50,154 nucleotides of DNA from an uncultured Bacteroidales bacterium (GCA_947168525.1 CAMVMG010000015.1:1-50154); one strand, 5' to 3'; numbered from the stretch's first letter, positions 1-9,082 are shown. Made by a program: numbers and translations. Notes: a model not told the origin generated them from the letters alone.

Positions 1-357
1 CAGACCTTTGTGTTTATCACGTTCACCCGCCTGTTCTTCCGCAGCGGCTCCAACCTGGACCCAGCCCTGGCCAATGAAGAGGCGTGGAACACGGCCAAGA
101 ACATGGTGAACCAGATTGGCAGCGCCTGGGACCTCTCTCTGGTGCCCGCCATGGTATGGGAACACCGTTCCGTGCTCATTCTGTTTGTTATTGGAATGAT
201 TATCCACTGGCTTCCGGAGCGCTTCAAACGCCGCTACCGGATTGCCTTCGCCCGCCTGCCGCTCTTTGTGATGGCTCTGGTGGTTGCCGCCATCATTTTC
301 TTCTTCTTCCAGTTTATCACCGCCGACCTCCAGAGTTTCATCTACTTCCAGTTCTAG
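1..357 (+). CDS. MBOAT-family O-acyltransferase, C-terminal fragment (cut by window edge)
   Basis: Only the last 118 codons are present; the frame is open from the first base, so the gene begins upstream of the window. The fragment holds the motif FTRLFFRSGS, which resembles the late FTW-FFRA motif of AlgI/DltB-type membrane-bound O-acyltransferases. Two strongly hydrophobic segments follow (around VLILFVIGMII and PLFVMALVVAAIIFFFFQF), the usual C-terminal membrane helices of the family. Such proteins move acyl groups onto exported polysaccharides or cell-wall polymers. The substrate cannot be told from this fragment. The downstream secreted esterase is separated by a palindromic element and its own promoter, so cotranscription is not implied. 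Confidence 0.75.
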   Translation, partial: QTFVFITFTRLFFRSGSNLDPALANEEAWNTAKNMVNQIGSAWDLSLVPAMVWEHRSVLILFVIGMIIHWLPERFKRRYRIAFARLPLFVMALVVAAIIFFFFQFITADLQSFIYFQF

Positions 358-401
358 GGTCCTGCACCGGCTACGCATTCCCTTACACCCGCTGTCATCC
401 T

Positions 402-511
402 GGTGGAGGCTATCGTCTTGACCTTCAGTTCTTTAGGTGGTGCTCCTGTGTGTCTGGAGATGCACAGGAGCACTATCTATTGTGCATATAATCAACGGAT
501 TAGCCTCCACC
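402..511. repeat. Nested inverted-repeat element, family D copy 1 (about 110 nt)
   Basis: The outer arms GGTGGAGGCTA (402-412) and TAGCCTCCACC (501-511) are perfectly complementary. Inside is a perfect 11-bp hairpin, GTGCTCCTGTG (440-450) with CACAGGAGCAC (463-473). A second copy of nearly the same length and layout lies at 27216-27323. The element fills most of the space between the MBOAT and esterase genes, and the esterase promoter starts at its right edge. It could be a mobile palindrome, a terminator-like RNA or a regulatory leader; the sequence does not decide. Confidence 0.7.
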
Positions 512-512
512 T

Positions 513-543
513 TTTGGGAAGTGAGAGAGAAGTTGTATATTTG
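513..543 (+). promoter_or_regulatory. Bacteroidota-type promoter for the esterase gene
   Basis: A minus-33 TTTG (513-516) is followed after 19 bases by the minus-7 box TATATTTG (536-543), a full match to TAnnTTTG. The start codon at 568 lies about 24 bases after the box. Confidence 0.75.
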
Positions 544-567
544 TACTTGGCTAAAACTGATACGACA

Positions 568-2025
568 ATGAAGAGATTCTGCATCCTGGCCGTTCTGCTG
601 CTGTGTGCGGCGGCGGCATCGGCCCAGCCCAAGAAGGTTTCCGTACTGGGAGATTCGTATTCCACCTATCAGGGGTATAATCCGGAAGGCTACAATCCTT
701 TCTATCCGGATGCGCACAACGACGTTGCCAACGTGGACCAGACGTGGTGGAGCCTGTATATCAAGACTATGGGCTACCAGCTGGAGAAGAACAACTCCTG
801 GGGCGGCACCACTATCTGCGGCACGGGATACTTCAGGCGGGATGTATCGGCATCCAACTTTATCAGCCGCGTGGAAATGCTGGGAGATCCGGACATCATC
901 TTCCTGTTCGGCGGCACCAACGACGCCTGGGCGGGCGCCCCGGTGGGCGAGTACCAGTATGCCGATTGGACCAAGGAAGACTGTATGAACTTCCGTCCGG
1001 CCCTGGCCTGCCTGCTGGACAAGCTGCAGAAGACCTATCCCAAGGCCACCATCTATTCCCTCCTGAACTCGGAGCTGCGGGAAGAGGTGAACGAATCCAT
1101 GCGGGAAGTGTGCAAGCATTACGGCGTCCGGCTCATTGAGCTGCAGGATATTGAGAAACAGAACGGCCACCCGTCCGTCAGGGGGATGAAGAGCATCTGC
1201 CAGCAGGTTATCGCGGCGACGGGATACCCCCGGCCGGACCTTACCTTTGAATTGTGGCCGGACGGCGCCCCCAGCGACAATGGCCTCCGCGGAGAGGAAA
1301 AAGACTACGGCAACCACGTTTCCAACGTAACCAGGCCCACCCTGTCGGTGTTCCTGCCGGAGAAGCCCAACGGGCTGGCCCTCCTGGTATGCCCGGGGGG
1401 CGGTTATGTGGATGTTTGGGACAAGACGGAAGGATATTATAATGCCCGGTGGTACACGGGGCAGGGTATCGTGTATGCGGTGCTCAAGTATCGGCTTCCC
1501 AACGGGCATTGCGAGGTGCCGATGGAAGACGTGCACCAGGCCATGGCCATCCTAAAGGCCCATGCCGATGAATATGGCTTCAAGAAACTGGGCATCGCGG
1601 GCTGCTCGGCCGGCGGGCATCTGGCCGCTACGGCCGCCACGCATTTCACCAGGCCCGAAGAGCGGCCGGACTTCCAGATTCTCTTCTATCCGGTTATCTC
1701 GATGGATCCGGCCATCACGCACGGCGGATCGGCCTTCTATCTGCTGGGCCGGAATCCTTCACAGGCGCTGCTGGACAAGTATTCCAATGAGAAACAGGTA
1801 AGCGCCGACACGCCCCCGGCCTTTATCATGGCCAATTCCGACGACGGCCTGGTGCCCTGCGAGAACAGCATCCGCTATTACGAGGCCTTGCGTGCCACTA
1901 AAGTCCCGGCTGCCCTTCACATTTACCCCACGGGCGGTCACGGCTGGGCCGACCATGTGAATTTCGCTTACCGGGAGGCCTGGATGCACGACCTGCAAAT
2001 CTGGCTGGCCGGCCTTCAGCACTAA
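568..2025 (+). CDS. Secreted two-domain esterase: SGNH hydrolase plus alpha/beta-hydrolase
   Basis: The 485-aa protein starts with a signal peptide (residues 1-19, ending ASA before Q). The first half is an SGNH/GDSL hydrolase: block I GDSYS with nucleophile Ser30, block III GGTNDAW, and a late NGHPS His region. The second half (from about residue 235) is an alpha/beta-hydrolase of the acetylesterase type, with CPGGGY as oxyanion-hole motif, nucleophile elbow GCSAGGH (Ser347), acidic NSDDGLVP and GGHGW for the catalytic His. Both triads look intact. Such fusions are expected to remove acetyl or related esters from plant or host polysaccharides; this substrate is inferred. The ATG at 568 was chosen over in-frame upstream codons because it begins the signal peptide and follows a good promoter. 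Confidence 0.85.
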   Translation: MKRFCILAVLLLCAAAASAQPKKVSVLGDSYSTYQGYNPEGYNPFYPDAHNDVANVDQTWWSLYIKTMGYQLEKNNSWGGTTICGTGYFRRDVSASNFISRVEMLGDPDIIFLFGGTNDAWAGAPVGEYQYADWTKEDCMNFRPALACLLDKLQKTYPKATIYSLLNSELREEVNESMREVCKHYGVRLIELQDIEKQNGHPSVRGMKSICQQVIAATGYPRPDLTFELWPDGAPSDNGLRGEEKDYGNHVSNVTRPTLSVFLPEKPNGLALLVCPGGGYVDVWDKTEGYYNARWYTGQGIVYAVLKYRLPNGHCEVPMEDVHQAMAILKAHADEYGFKKLGIAGCSAGGHLAATAATHFTRPEERPDFQILFYPVISMDPAITHGGSAFYLLGRNPSQALLDKYSNEKQVSADTPPAFIMANSDDGLVPCENSIRYYEALRATKVPAALHIYPTGGHGWADHVNFAYREAWMHDLQIWLAGLQH

Positions 2026-2043
2026 TCTAATTGACATACAGTT

Positions 2044-2091
2044 GTTTCCATGTTTATTGGTGCACAAAAAAATGCACCAATAAACACGGAA
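2044..2091. terminator. Bidirectional terminator-like hairpin between convergent genes
   Basis: A perfect 14-bp inverted repeat (2051-2064 with 2073-2086) flanks an eight-base A-rich loop and extends outward with one mismatch. It lies between the convergent ends of the esterase and rsmA, where a shared terminator is expected. Confidence 0.65.
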
Positions 2092-2126
2092 ATGGTTTGG
2101 AATCAGCAGGATAGGTGCTGCAGCGA

Positions 2127-2924
2127 CTAGGCAAGCAAGTTGGTGAGGGCGACGAAGTCCTCTACGGAGAGCTGTTCCGGGCGCTGCGAAAAGACGGGCC
2201 GGGCAAGAAAATCGGCCAGTTCCTCATCTGACCAGCCGCAGCGGCTGGCCTTGGCTTTGGCCAGGGGTTTGAGGGGGTTGCGCATCATTTTCCGGCGTTG
2301 CCCGAAGGCGGTTTTCACCACGGTTTTGAAAAGGGCCTCGTCGCAGCCCAGAGAGGTGCGTGCGTTCCGCGTGAGCCGGATGACGGCGCTCTCCACTTTC
2401 GGCGGCGGGGCAAAGCAGCCGGAACCTACCGTAAACAGGTACTCGATGTCGTACCAGGCCTGCAGGAGTACGGACAGGATGCCGTAGGTTTTGGAGCCGG
2501 GTTTTTCGGCGATGCGCTCGGCCACTTCCTTCTGCACCATGCCCACCACCTGGGGGATACGGTCCTTGTAATCAAGCACTTTGAAGAAAATCTGCGAGGA
2601 AATATTGTAGGGGAAGTTGCCGATAATGGCAAACTGCTCCGGAAAGATTTTTTCCAGTTTCAGCTGCAGGAAGTCCCCTTCCATCAGCCGCCCCTGCATG
2701 CCCGGGAAGTGCGTCAGCAGGTAATCCACACTTTCCGAGTCAATCTCTATGAGTCGAAGGTCTATGTCTTTCCGCTCCAGCAGATACTGGGAAAGGACCC
2801 CCATGCCGGGGCCGATTTCCAAAGCGGACATGCCGCCGTTCAGGGCGTCCACTATGGCGCGGGCTACTTTCTGGTCTGTGAGGAAATGCTGCCCGAGGGC
2901 TTTTTTTGCGCGTACTTCTGTCAT
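2127..2924 (-). CDS. rsmA: 16S rRNA (adenine1518/1519-N6,N6)-dimethyltransferase
   Basis: RsmA (KsgA) dimethylates two adjacent adenines in the 3'-end hairpin of 16S rRNA, a late step of 30S assembly, using S-adenosylmethionine. The 265-aa sequence has the family opening KKALGQHFL, SAM-binding motif I EIGPGMG (residues 36-42), the acidic ribose-binding IEID, and the catalytic NFPYNIS (103-109). The C-terminal FGQRRKMMRNPL segment is also typical. The ATG at 2924 was preferred to a TTG three codons upstream because that TTG overlaps the minus-7 box. The mRNA would then be nearly leaderless. Confidence 0.96.
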   Translation of the reverse strand: MTEVRAKKALGQHFLTDQKVARAIVDALNGGMSALEIGPGMGVLSQYLLERKDIDLRLIEIDSESVDYLLTHFPGMQGRLMEGDFLQLKLEKIFPEQFAIIGNFPYNISSQIFFKVLDYKDRIPQVVGMVQKEVAERIAEKPGSKTYGILSVLLQAWYDIEYLFTVGSGCFAPPPKVESAVIRLTRNARTSLGCDEALFKTVVKTAFGQRRKMMRNPLKPLAKAKASRCGWSDEELADFLARPVFSQRPEQLSVEDFVALTNLLA

Positions 2925-2930
2925 AACACG

Positions 2931-2938
2931 CAAAGATA
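2931..2938 (-). promoter_or_regulatory. Minus-7 box for rsmA
   Basis: TATCTTTG on the minus strand ends six bases before the rsmA ATG, so transcription should begin at or within a few bases of the start codon. No convincing minus-33 element was seen. Confidence 0.6.
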
Positions 2939-2963
2939 CGTTTTTTATGCCAAAAGAAAGCGA

Positions 2964-4619
2964 TTATTCCGAAATACGGGCCATCCAGTCGGCCGGCGTT
3001 TCTCCGGTGACCAGTTTGAAATTCCGGTAGAAGGCGCTCTCGGAAGCAAATCCGGCGGCGTCGGCAATGTCGGAAAGTTTCTGCCTGGAATCTTCCCGCA
3101 TCAGCTGCTGGGCATAGCGGATGCGGTATCCGTTCACATAGTCGTAGAACGAGCAGCCGGCACCGGCGTTGATACAGGAGGAAATATATTTGGTGTTGGA
3201 TCCCAGGGTGGTGGCCAGGTCGGCGATGGAAAGGCCTTTTTTCTTGTACAAGCCTTCTTCCATCAGGGCCGACACTTTCTGGAACAGCTCCCGATCCCGC
3301 TGGTTTTTAGCCCCCTGCTGGTCTGGTTCGGAATGGTCGGGAGCATCTTTCTTCCTGCGCCCGGCAATCCACAAGCCCAGTGCCACCAGGGCGGAGGCTG
3401 CCAGAATCCCTGTAATCATGCCGGCTGTGCGGGCAGAGGAGCCGCCGGTGGAAACACCTGAGGGATTGAACAGATAGACCGAAGCAAAGGGGGTATAGTT
3501 AGACCTGTCGATACCGCCGGCAAGGGCTATCTGCCCGTCTGGAAGCATGGTACACGCCCCGTATCGGGGCAAGCCTTCCAGCGGGTCTGTATAATACAGC
3601 TTCAGCGTGGCTTTTCCCCCTTCCAGGGCTGGTTTGTAGCCAATCTGCAGCAGGTAGGCCCGCTTGGACGCATCCGTTCCCAGGGACCAGGCATAGCCGC
3701 CATACCCCATCAGCGGGTTATAAACAATACGGCCGCCCAAACCGTCAATGGGAATGTCTGTCTCCAGTTCCAGAAGAGAGAAAGTATCCCCATGCACCCG
3801 CAGGATGCCTTCAGCCTCAAGACTGTCATTGACGGCCAGCAGGAGATAGTCATAATTACCCTGACGGGGCTGTCCTATCTCGCAAACGTGCTGGACCATG
3901 TCCCCATTCGAGTTCAGAACATAGTATTGTGTCAGCAGCGGTTCCTGAAAGGGGTCTCCCTGATACCGGTCCACCCATCCTTTTCCCCGGAAACCCCGGG
4001 AGTCTGTCGCGCTGAAGATAAGGGCGTTGTCGGGAGCGGTCGGCAGTATCCAGGGATAACTTCGGTTTTCGGCCAATTCTTTGGCCGGGACGAAGCCTTT
4101 GTCTGCGCTAAAAACTTCCAGGGCATCGTCGGCATACCAGTTTCCAGCCACCAGGATAGCCCCGTTTTCCAGTTCCACGGCGCGGGATGTTGCCCGTTTG
4201 CGGTCCAGGATGGGGAGAGGCTCAAAGGAATGGCTGTCGGGCCGATAGCGTTCTACGGCGAGACTCTGCCCTACGCCGAATGGCTCCGGCAGGCCGCCGC
4301 CCAGCAGCACGGTCCCGTCTTTTTGGAGGAGGCAAAAACCGTCGTCATGGGTATAGATGGAGGGGAGGGCTTTCCAAGTGCCATCCTTGAAATATTCCGC
4401 CGTGGGGGTGGGAATGAACCCGGTAGTATGGCCGCCGAAGACCGTAAGTTCCCCGTTCAAGTACAGCAGTGCGTGACCGCACCGGGGAATGTTCAGGTCT
4501 GGCAGCCGCTTGGCGTTCATCTTCTCCAGCGGAACCTTGAGGGTCCCGTGGCCGGTCTGCGCGTGCACTCCGGTGGCCGCAAGCAGAATGACAAACAATA
4601 TGGTCGTCAGCTTTTCCAT
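2964..4619 (-). CDS. Membrane-spanning one-component regulator: kelch-like sensor, TM helix, AraC HTH
   Basis: The 551-aa protein starts with a signal peptide (about residues 1-20, ending VHAQ). A long exported region follows, with recurring beta-propeller-like strings (ELTVFGGH, GTVLLGGGL, GAILVAGNW, GQIALAGG) resembling kelch/galactose-oxidase repeats. One hydrophobic helix (AGMITGILAASALVALGLWIAG) precedes an RRKK stop-transfer. The C-terminal domain of about 100 aa is an AraC/XylS double helix-turn-helix (LSIADLATTLGSNTKYISSCIN; LSDIADAAGFASESAFYRNFK). The layout implies an extracytoplasmic sensor directly coupled to cytoplasmic DNA binding. It is divergent from the BACON lipoprotein gene, a plausible target. 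The kelch assignment is by eye and less sure than the AraC domain. Confidence 0.85.
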   Translation of the reverse strand: MEKLTTILFVILLAATGVHAQTGHGTLKVPLEKMNAKRLPDLNIPRCGHALLYLNGELTVFGGHTTGFIPTPTAEYFKDGTWKALPSIYTHDDGFCLLQKDGTVLLGGGLPEPFGVGQSLAVERYRPDSHSFEPLPILDRKRATSRAVELENGAILVAGNWYADDALEVFSADKGFVPAKELAENRSYPWILPTAPDNALIFSATDSRGFRGKGWVDRYQGDPFQEPLLTQYYVLNSNGDMVQHVCEIGQPRQGNYDYLLLAVNDSLEAEGILRVHGDTFSLLELETDIPIDGLGGRIVYNPLMGYGGYAWSLGTDASKRAYLLQIGYKPALEGGKATLKLYYTDPLEGLPRYGACTMLPDGQIALAGGIDRSNYTPFASVYLFNPSGVSTGGSSARTAGMITGILAASALVALGLWIAGRRKKDAPDHSEPDQQGAKNQRDRELFQKVSALMEEGLYKKKGLSIADLATTLGSNTKYISSCINAGAGCSFYDYVNGYRIRYAQQLMREDSRQKLSDIADAAGFASESAFYRNFKLVTGETPADWMARISE

Positions 4620-4626
4620 CTGCTCG

Positions 4627-4634
4627 CAAAGATA
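4627..4634 (-). promoter_or_regulatory. Minus-7 box for the kelch/AraC regulator gene
   Basis: TATCTTTG on the minus strand, seven bases before the ATG at 4619. The expected transcript has almost no 5' leader. Confidence 0.55.
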
Positions 4635-4729
4635 CCTATTTTTGCTTAGATATTGCGATTGTGTCTCCTGATTCCTGAATTGAAATACTTATTTTCCGAT
4701 TATGAGAGAGATGCTTCCGAAGGAAGGGA

Positions 4730-4737
4730 TATCTTTG
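4730..4737 (+). promoter_or_regulatory. Minus-7 box for the BACON lipoprotein gene
   Basis: TATCTTTG lies 25 bases before the ATG at 4763. The 143-bp region between this gene and the divergent AraC-type gene carries both promoters and would hold any operator. Confidence 0.6.
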
Positions 4738-4762
4738 TAACATATTGATTAAAACCATAGCT

Positions 4763-7700
4763 ATGAAACGGTTCCTTCTTATTGCCATGCCCCTTCTCCT
4801 GCTTGCCTCGGCTTGCCGTGAAAAGGAGAATCCCGACCAGAAGAAATACAGTCTGAGTGTGTCACCCACCATGGTATCCCTGCCCTCGGAAGGCGGGAGC
4901 GCTGCTGTAGAGGTAACCACCGACGCGCCTTCCCTGAAGGTGGTGATTACCGACAAATGGATTCAGACCTCCACTTCCGGAAACGTCCTTACCGTCAGGG
5001 CCGACGCCAATACTGATAAGGACAGCCGAACCGGAACGGTGCGGCTGCTCGCCGGAGAGGTCAGCGCCGAGATCACAGTCCTGCAGAGCGGCGCCAGCAA
5101 GAACCGTCCGGCCGACGATCCGTATCCCCAGGCCGACTACAGCCTGGATGAGGAGTCCATCTTCGTGAAATCGGACTACTCCAACGCGATTACCAGCGCC
5201 GATCCCGCCACCAACACCTTTACGGTGCCGGCCTCGTCTGTGGGGAGCCAGAAGCCGGAAGCTGGCCAGAAGCTCATCATGAACACGCCCACGGACTTGT
5301 TCCCGGGCGGTTTGCTGGCCAAGGTGGTGTCCGTGAGCGAGTCTGGCGGCAATTACCAGGTCAAGTACGAGAACATCAAGTTGGAAGAGGCTTTCTCGGA
5401 CTTGAATATAGCAGATGCGGCCATCGACCTGGGCAGTTATGTAAAGGAAATCCGTGATGCCAACGGCAATAAAGTGAACTTTGCTGCCACCAAGGCTAGT
5501 TCCAAGGAAACCTATACGCTGGAGCTCCCGGCTGCCAGCTGGCCCTTGAATTTCGCCGGCCTGGAGATTGCGCCTATCTTGAAGATGGACCTCACCCTGT
5601 TCTTCCAGGCAATCGTGGCCAATTATAAACTTTATTCCCTCAATTTTGACACAAAGATAGACCTGAATGTGGGAGCTACCATCGCCTGCGGGTATGAAGG
5701 AAAAGCTATAGACGAAAGGATTCCCATGTACGAGATTATCTGCGGCGCCATTCCGGTGGGTCCCATCCTCATTACCCCCACCATCGGCATCGACGCTTTG
5801 CTGGAAGTGTCCGGAAAGGTGAGTGTAGAGGCGACGGCTACCTATTCCGCCTCCCGGCGGTACGGCATCCATTACGACGCCAATAGCGGCTGGGGCAAGA
5901 ACGACTACACAGAGGCGAACAAGAACGGTTCCTTCACGCTGGAAAACGTGTCGCCCAAGGTAGAAGGAACTTTCGCCTATGGGTATTCCATCGGCCCTGC
6001 CATCGCCATCTATGTAGAGGCCGTCACTGCCGGCATCGGCTATGACAGCAAGACCAAACACACCCTTAGCGGAGCCTACGATCTGCTGAACGGGAATCTG
6101 GACGATTATATGAACTGGAACGTAGTCCAGCACTTGCAGAATGCCGAATATGCCGTGACGGATGCGGACGCCGTCTCTTTCTCGGTGACGGTCCTCACAC
6201 AGGAGGTCTTTGAAGCCAGCACGCCGGATATTACCTGCACGGAGGAAAAGTGGAAGCTCTTGCCCAAACTGGGCGCCTTCCCGGAATTCGAGCGGGTGGA
6301 AGACGGGTTGAATCTCACCGTGTGGGTAAAGAACCGGAACCTGTTTGACGGCCAGCTGACGGCCTATGTTGCGGAGAATGAAAAAGATCTGGTGCACCGG
6401 CAAAAGATGGTTTTCCCAGACAGCCGGAATCAGATTCAGTCGCTGAACGCGGAGGATGCACCGGATTCCGTGGCCCTCAAGGGCTTTGTCCATCTGGACG
6501 AGGAAGATCCGGACCTGAACTATGCCGAATTCGTCTATGAAGTTTCGGGCGTGGGCCGGTTCAACCTGGGCAGTTTTATGCAGGAGTTCAATGACGAACA
6601 AAGCCGGGCTGCCCTGATGGCCATCCTGAAAGACCTGTACCAGAGCAAGGGGGAGGGTACCTGGGCCGATTGCAACTGGTTCGAAAAGGACATTTCCGTG
6701 TATGCGCTCAAGCACGTCCGGGTTTCCCGCCGGGGAGACCAGTTCTACTTCAAGATCAATATCCCGGCCGAGTGGAAGCTGGGTGCCGCCGTCCAGGTGG
6801 GCGACCATTCCAAGAACTGTTCCAAGTTCGGCGGCTGGGAAATCATCTTCGAAGACGGCTGTACGGAAAAGATGAACAAGTTGGCCATCCTGGATTCCCA
6901 TTTCCAGGGGTATTATCTCAGTATCCCGTACAATTTCATTACCGACCTCACCATCAACAGTCCCATCTGGTCGCGTCTGACGGATCTGGCCTCCGGCTCT
7001 CCTCGTTTCGACCGGCTGGACCTGAGCTATACGCCCATCGAGGAGTTCGAGTGCGGGTACAGCGGTATTTCCGTAAAGAATCAGCTGATTCTGAAGGAGT
7101 GCAAGAACCTCAAGAAACTCATGTTCGATTCCTGGCCTCAGCAGTCGTTCGACGTAACGGGCTGTTCGGCCCTGGAGGAGGTCCATTTCGGCGTAGGAAT
7201 CCTTGAAAACGGGTATCTCAGCGGCAAGGGAAGCGGCACGGAAGGGGCCAAGCTCTTCCTGGAAAACACTACCCTGGGAACGCTCAGCGTGCCCAACAAT
7301 TACAAGGAGATATGGGTTACCGACGGTGCCACCTTTGACAAGGTTGAGATTGTCGGCAACAAGGCGGTGGAATACATCAGCCTGCGGGGAGCCAAGGGTA
7401 ATTCCGTAGAGGTGAGCAATTGCGCCAACCTGTCCACCCTTTCTTGCCCGGATACCGACATCTCGTCCTTCAAGGTGGAGAACCTGCCGGGCATCGTCCA
7501 TCTCAATGTGGAGGACAATGAGAAGCTGCTCAGCCTGGTGCCAGAGGTTTTCGACGAAATCCCGGAGCGCGGCGGTTCCGTACAATACGACATCCGCTAC
7601 AGTTACGAAGATGACGGCACCGGCACCATCGAGTACGAGGACAACGGCTACGGCTTCTGGTACGAGGGCGAGCCGGAATGCGGGTATCACGGCAAGGAAC

Positions 7701-9082
7701 CGCCGGATGCGCCCGATTACGAATCCAACCCCAACGATACCAAGGCCCAGGCCAATTTCCGCAAGATACTCAAAGATCTGTATGATTGCCGAAGCGGTGA
7801 ATGGAACGGCTGTAACTGGGGAAACGTTTCTGTGCCCATCAAAGAAATGGAAAATGTCAAGCTTTCTTCTATGTCCGGAGGAATTGAAGAAATGCGGGTT
7901 ACTATTCCGGCAGAATGGGGGCTTTCGTCAGATGTTTTGGTGCGCCGGCATTTTGCCGTGGCCGATGTGGCATACAAGAATTCCGGTTATTCCGACTACT
8001 GGTTCCTGCGCATAGAAGGAGACAGGAAGTTCAATACTTTCCAGATTAGCGATTCACGCCTTGCACAGATATTCGTTCGCGGGGAGGCGAAGACCTTTGC
8101 GATGCATAGTCCTTATTTTACATTTGAATTCTCGAACGGTGTCGTAATGAAAGACAACGTGGAGATTCCCGCCAAAATCAAGACGTTGAACTTGACAGGA
8201 TGTGATTTCAATCGCATTTTCTATAGGACCGATGCCGCGCATATGCCGGAAAAAATCATTCTGGATCTTCCCTATTATAGTCCGTGGTCAAGTCAGTTTG
8301 TATTTGAGTGCACAGACAGTACTCCATGCAAAGCTCCTTCCATAGAAGTTAAAAACACCTCAGGTAGAGAGAATCCTAATTATACCATTTATCTGACCAA
8401 TCTGATACTGCCTGACGGAGACGTGAATTTTATAAAAGGGATTCCTTATACCGGAGAGAGTTCGTTCGATACCCGTATTGATTGTGAGAACTGCCGGGCG
8501 ACCGACTTTATGGTTCCGGACATTGGATACATATCACTGAAGGGTACTTTCGGAACTGTGCGGGCTTCCGGATTGGAACACTTGAATGTTCTTTTCATGC
8601 GTTTGGCTTCGGTTGAAAATGTAGTTGTTGAATCTTGTCACAATCTGGTATCCTTGAACTTACATGAATTCGACCCTGTTTCTACAGGAAACAGTGTTGT
8701 CATCCGCAACTGCGAAGCATTAAAGACGATAACGGGTTATAAATCCGGCTATAAGGAGCTGAGCCTGCGGAATGTTCCTTCCGTGAATAAACTTGAATGG
8801 TATTCTTCGTCCCTGAAGCGGATAGACATTGATGACATTCCTACCACCGCAGACGTTGACATAAAGGATAATAAATCCCTAAAGGCACAAATGCCTTCCT
8901 GGTTGGATAAGCTCATTCAGGCAGGACAACGTCCCGGCTATGACGTCCGGTTTGATTATATCTATATCAACGACGGAAAATATACTACGGAAAAGGGAAC
9001 CAAGTTCAACTACACGGACAAGGGTTACGGTTTCTTCTATGCAGGCGAGCCCGACCGAGGATATCATAATTATCCCATGTAG
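4763..9082 (+). CDS. Giant surface lipoprotein with BACON domain and two leucine-rich-like modules
   Basis: The 1439-aa protein begins with a lipoprotein signal peptide whose lipobox ASAC places the acylated Cys at residue 18. Residues 30-110 form a BACON-type domain, ending ITVLQSG. A middle region to about residue 600 has no motif I recognise. The C-terminal half contains two related modules. Each opens with a LKDLY...CNW segment (nt about 6600 and 7745), runs through strings such as LDLSYTPIEEFECG and VEVSNCANLSTLSCP that resemble irregular leucine-rich repeats, and ends in YGF(W/F)Y(E/A)GEP(E/D)(C/R)GYH. It is probably surface-exposed, for glycan or protein binding. The second module has visibly lower GC than the first. 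The ATG at 4763 starts the signal peptide; an upstream in-frame ATG does not. Confidence 0.8.
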   Translation: MKRFLLIAMPLLLLASACREKENPDQKKYSLSVSPTMVSLPSEGGSAAVEVTTDAPSLKVVITDKWIQTSTSGNVLTVRADANTDKDSRTGTVRLLAGEVSAEITVLQSGASKNRPADDPYPQADYSLDEESIFVKSDYSNAITSADPATNTFTVPASSVGSQKPEAGQKLIMNTPTDLFPGGLLAKVVSVSESGGNYQVKYENIKLEEAFSDLNIADAAIDLGSYVKEIRDANGNKVNFAATKASSKETYTLELPAASWPLNFAGLEIAPILKMDLTLFFQAIVANYKLYSLNFDTKIDLNVGATIACGYEGKAIDERIPMYEIICGAIPVGPILITPTIGIDALLEVSGKVSVEATATYSASRRYGIHYDANSGWGKNDYTEANKNGSFTLENVSPKVEGTFAYGYSIGPAIAIYVEAVTAGIGYDSKTKHTLSGAYDLLNGNLDDYMNWNVVQHLQNAEYAVTDADAVSFSVTVLTQEVFEASTPDITCTEEKWKLLPKLGAFPEFERVEDGLNLTVWVKNRNLFDGQLTAYVAENEKDLVHRQKMVFPDSRNQIQSLNAEDAPDSVALKGFVHLDEEDPDLNYAEFVYEVSGVGRFNLGSFMQEFNDEQSRAALMAILKDLYQSKGEGTWADCNWFEKDISVYALKHVRVSRRGDQFYFKINIPAEWKLGAAVQVGDHSKNCSKFGGWEIIFEDGCTEKMNKLAILDSHFQGYYLSIPYNFITDLTINSPIWSRLTDLASGSPRFDRLDLSYTPIEEFECGYSGISVKNQLILKECKNLKKLMFDSWPQQSFDVTGCSALEEVHFGVGILENGYLSGKGSGTEGAKLFLENTTLGTLSVPNNYKEIWVTDGATFDKVEIVGNKAVEYISLRGAKGNSVEVSNCANLSTLSCPDTDISSFKVENLPGIVHLNVEDNEKLLSLVPEVFDEIPERGGSVQYDIRYSYEDDGTGTIEYEDNGYGFWYEGEPECGYHGKEPPDAPDYESNPNDTKAQANFRKILKDLYDCRSGEWNGCNWGNVSVPIKEMENVKLSSMSGGIEEMRVTIPAEWGLSSDVLVRRHFAVADVAYKNSGYSDYWFLRIEGDRKFNTFQISDSRLAQIFVRGEAKTFAMHSPYFTFEFSNGVVMKDNVEIPAKIKTLNLTGCDFNRIFYRTDAAHMPEKIILDLPYYSPWSSQFVFECTDSTPCKAPSIEVKNTSGRENPNYTIYLTNLILPDGDVNFIKGIPYTGESSFDTRIDCENCRATDFMVPDIGYISLKGTFGTVRASGLEHLNVLFMRLASVENVVVESCHNLVSLNLHEFDPVSTGNSVVIRNCEALKTITGYKSGYKELSLRNVPSVNKLEWYSSSLKRIDIDDIPTTADVDIKDNKSLKAQMPSWLDKLIQAGQRPGYDVRFDYIYINDGKYTTEKGTKFNYTDKGYGFFYAGEPDRGYHNYPM

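Noticed and set aside
403..567. An N-terminal extension of the secreted esterase starting at 403
   Set aside because: It would put the signal peptide in the interior and translate the palindromic element and the promoter; the ATG at 568 is consistent with both.
4862..7690. A very long open frame antisense to the BACON lipoprotein gene
   Set aside because: The sense frame has a lipoprotein signal, recognisable domain and promoter; the antisense translation has no motif and reflects GC-rich codon bias.
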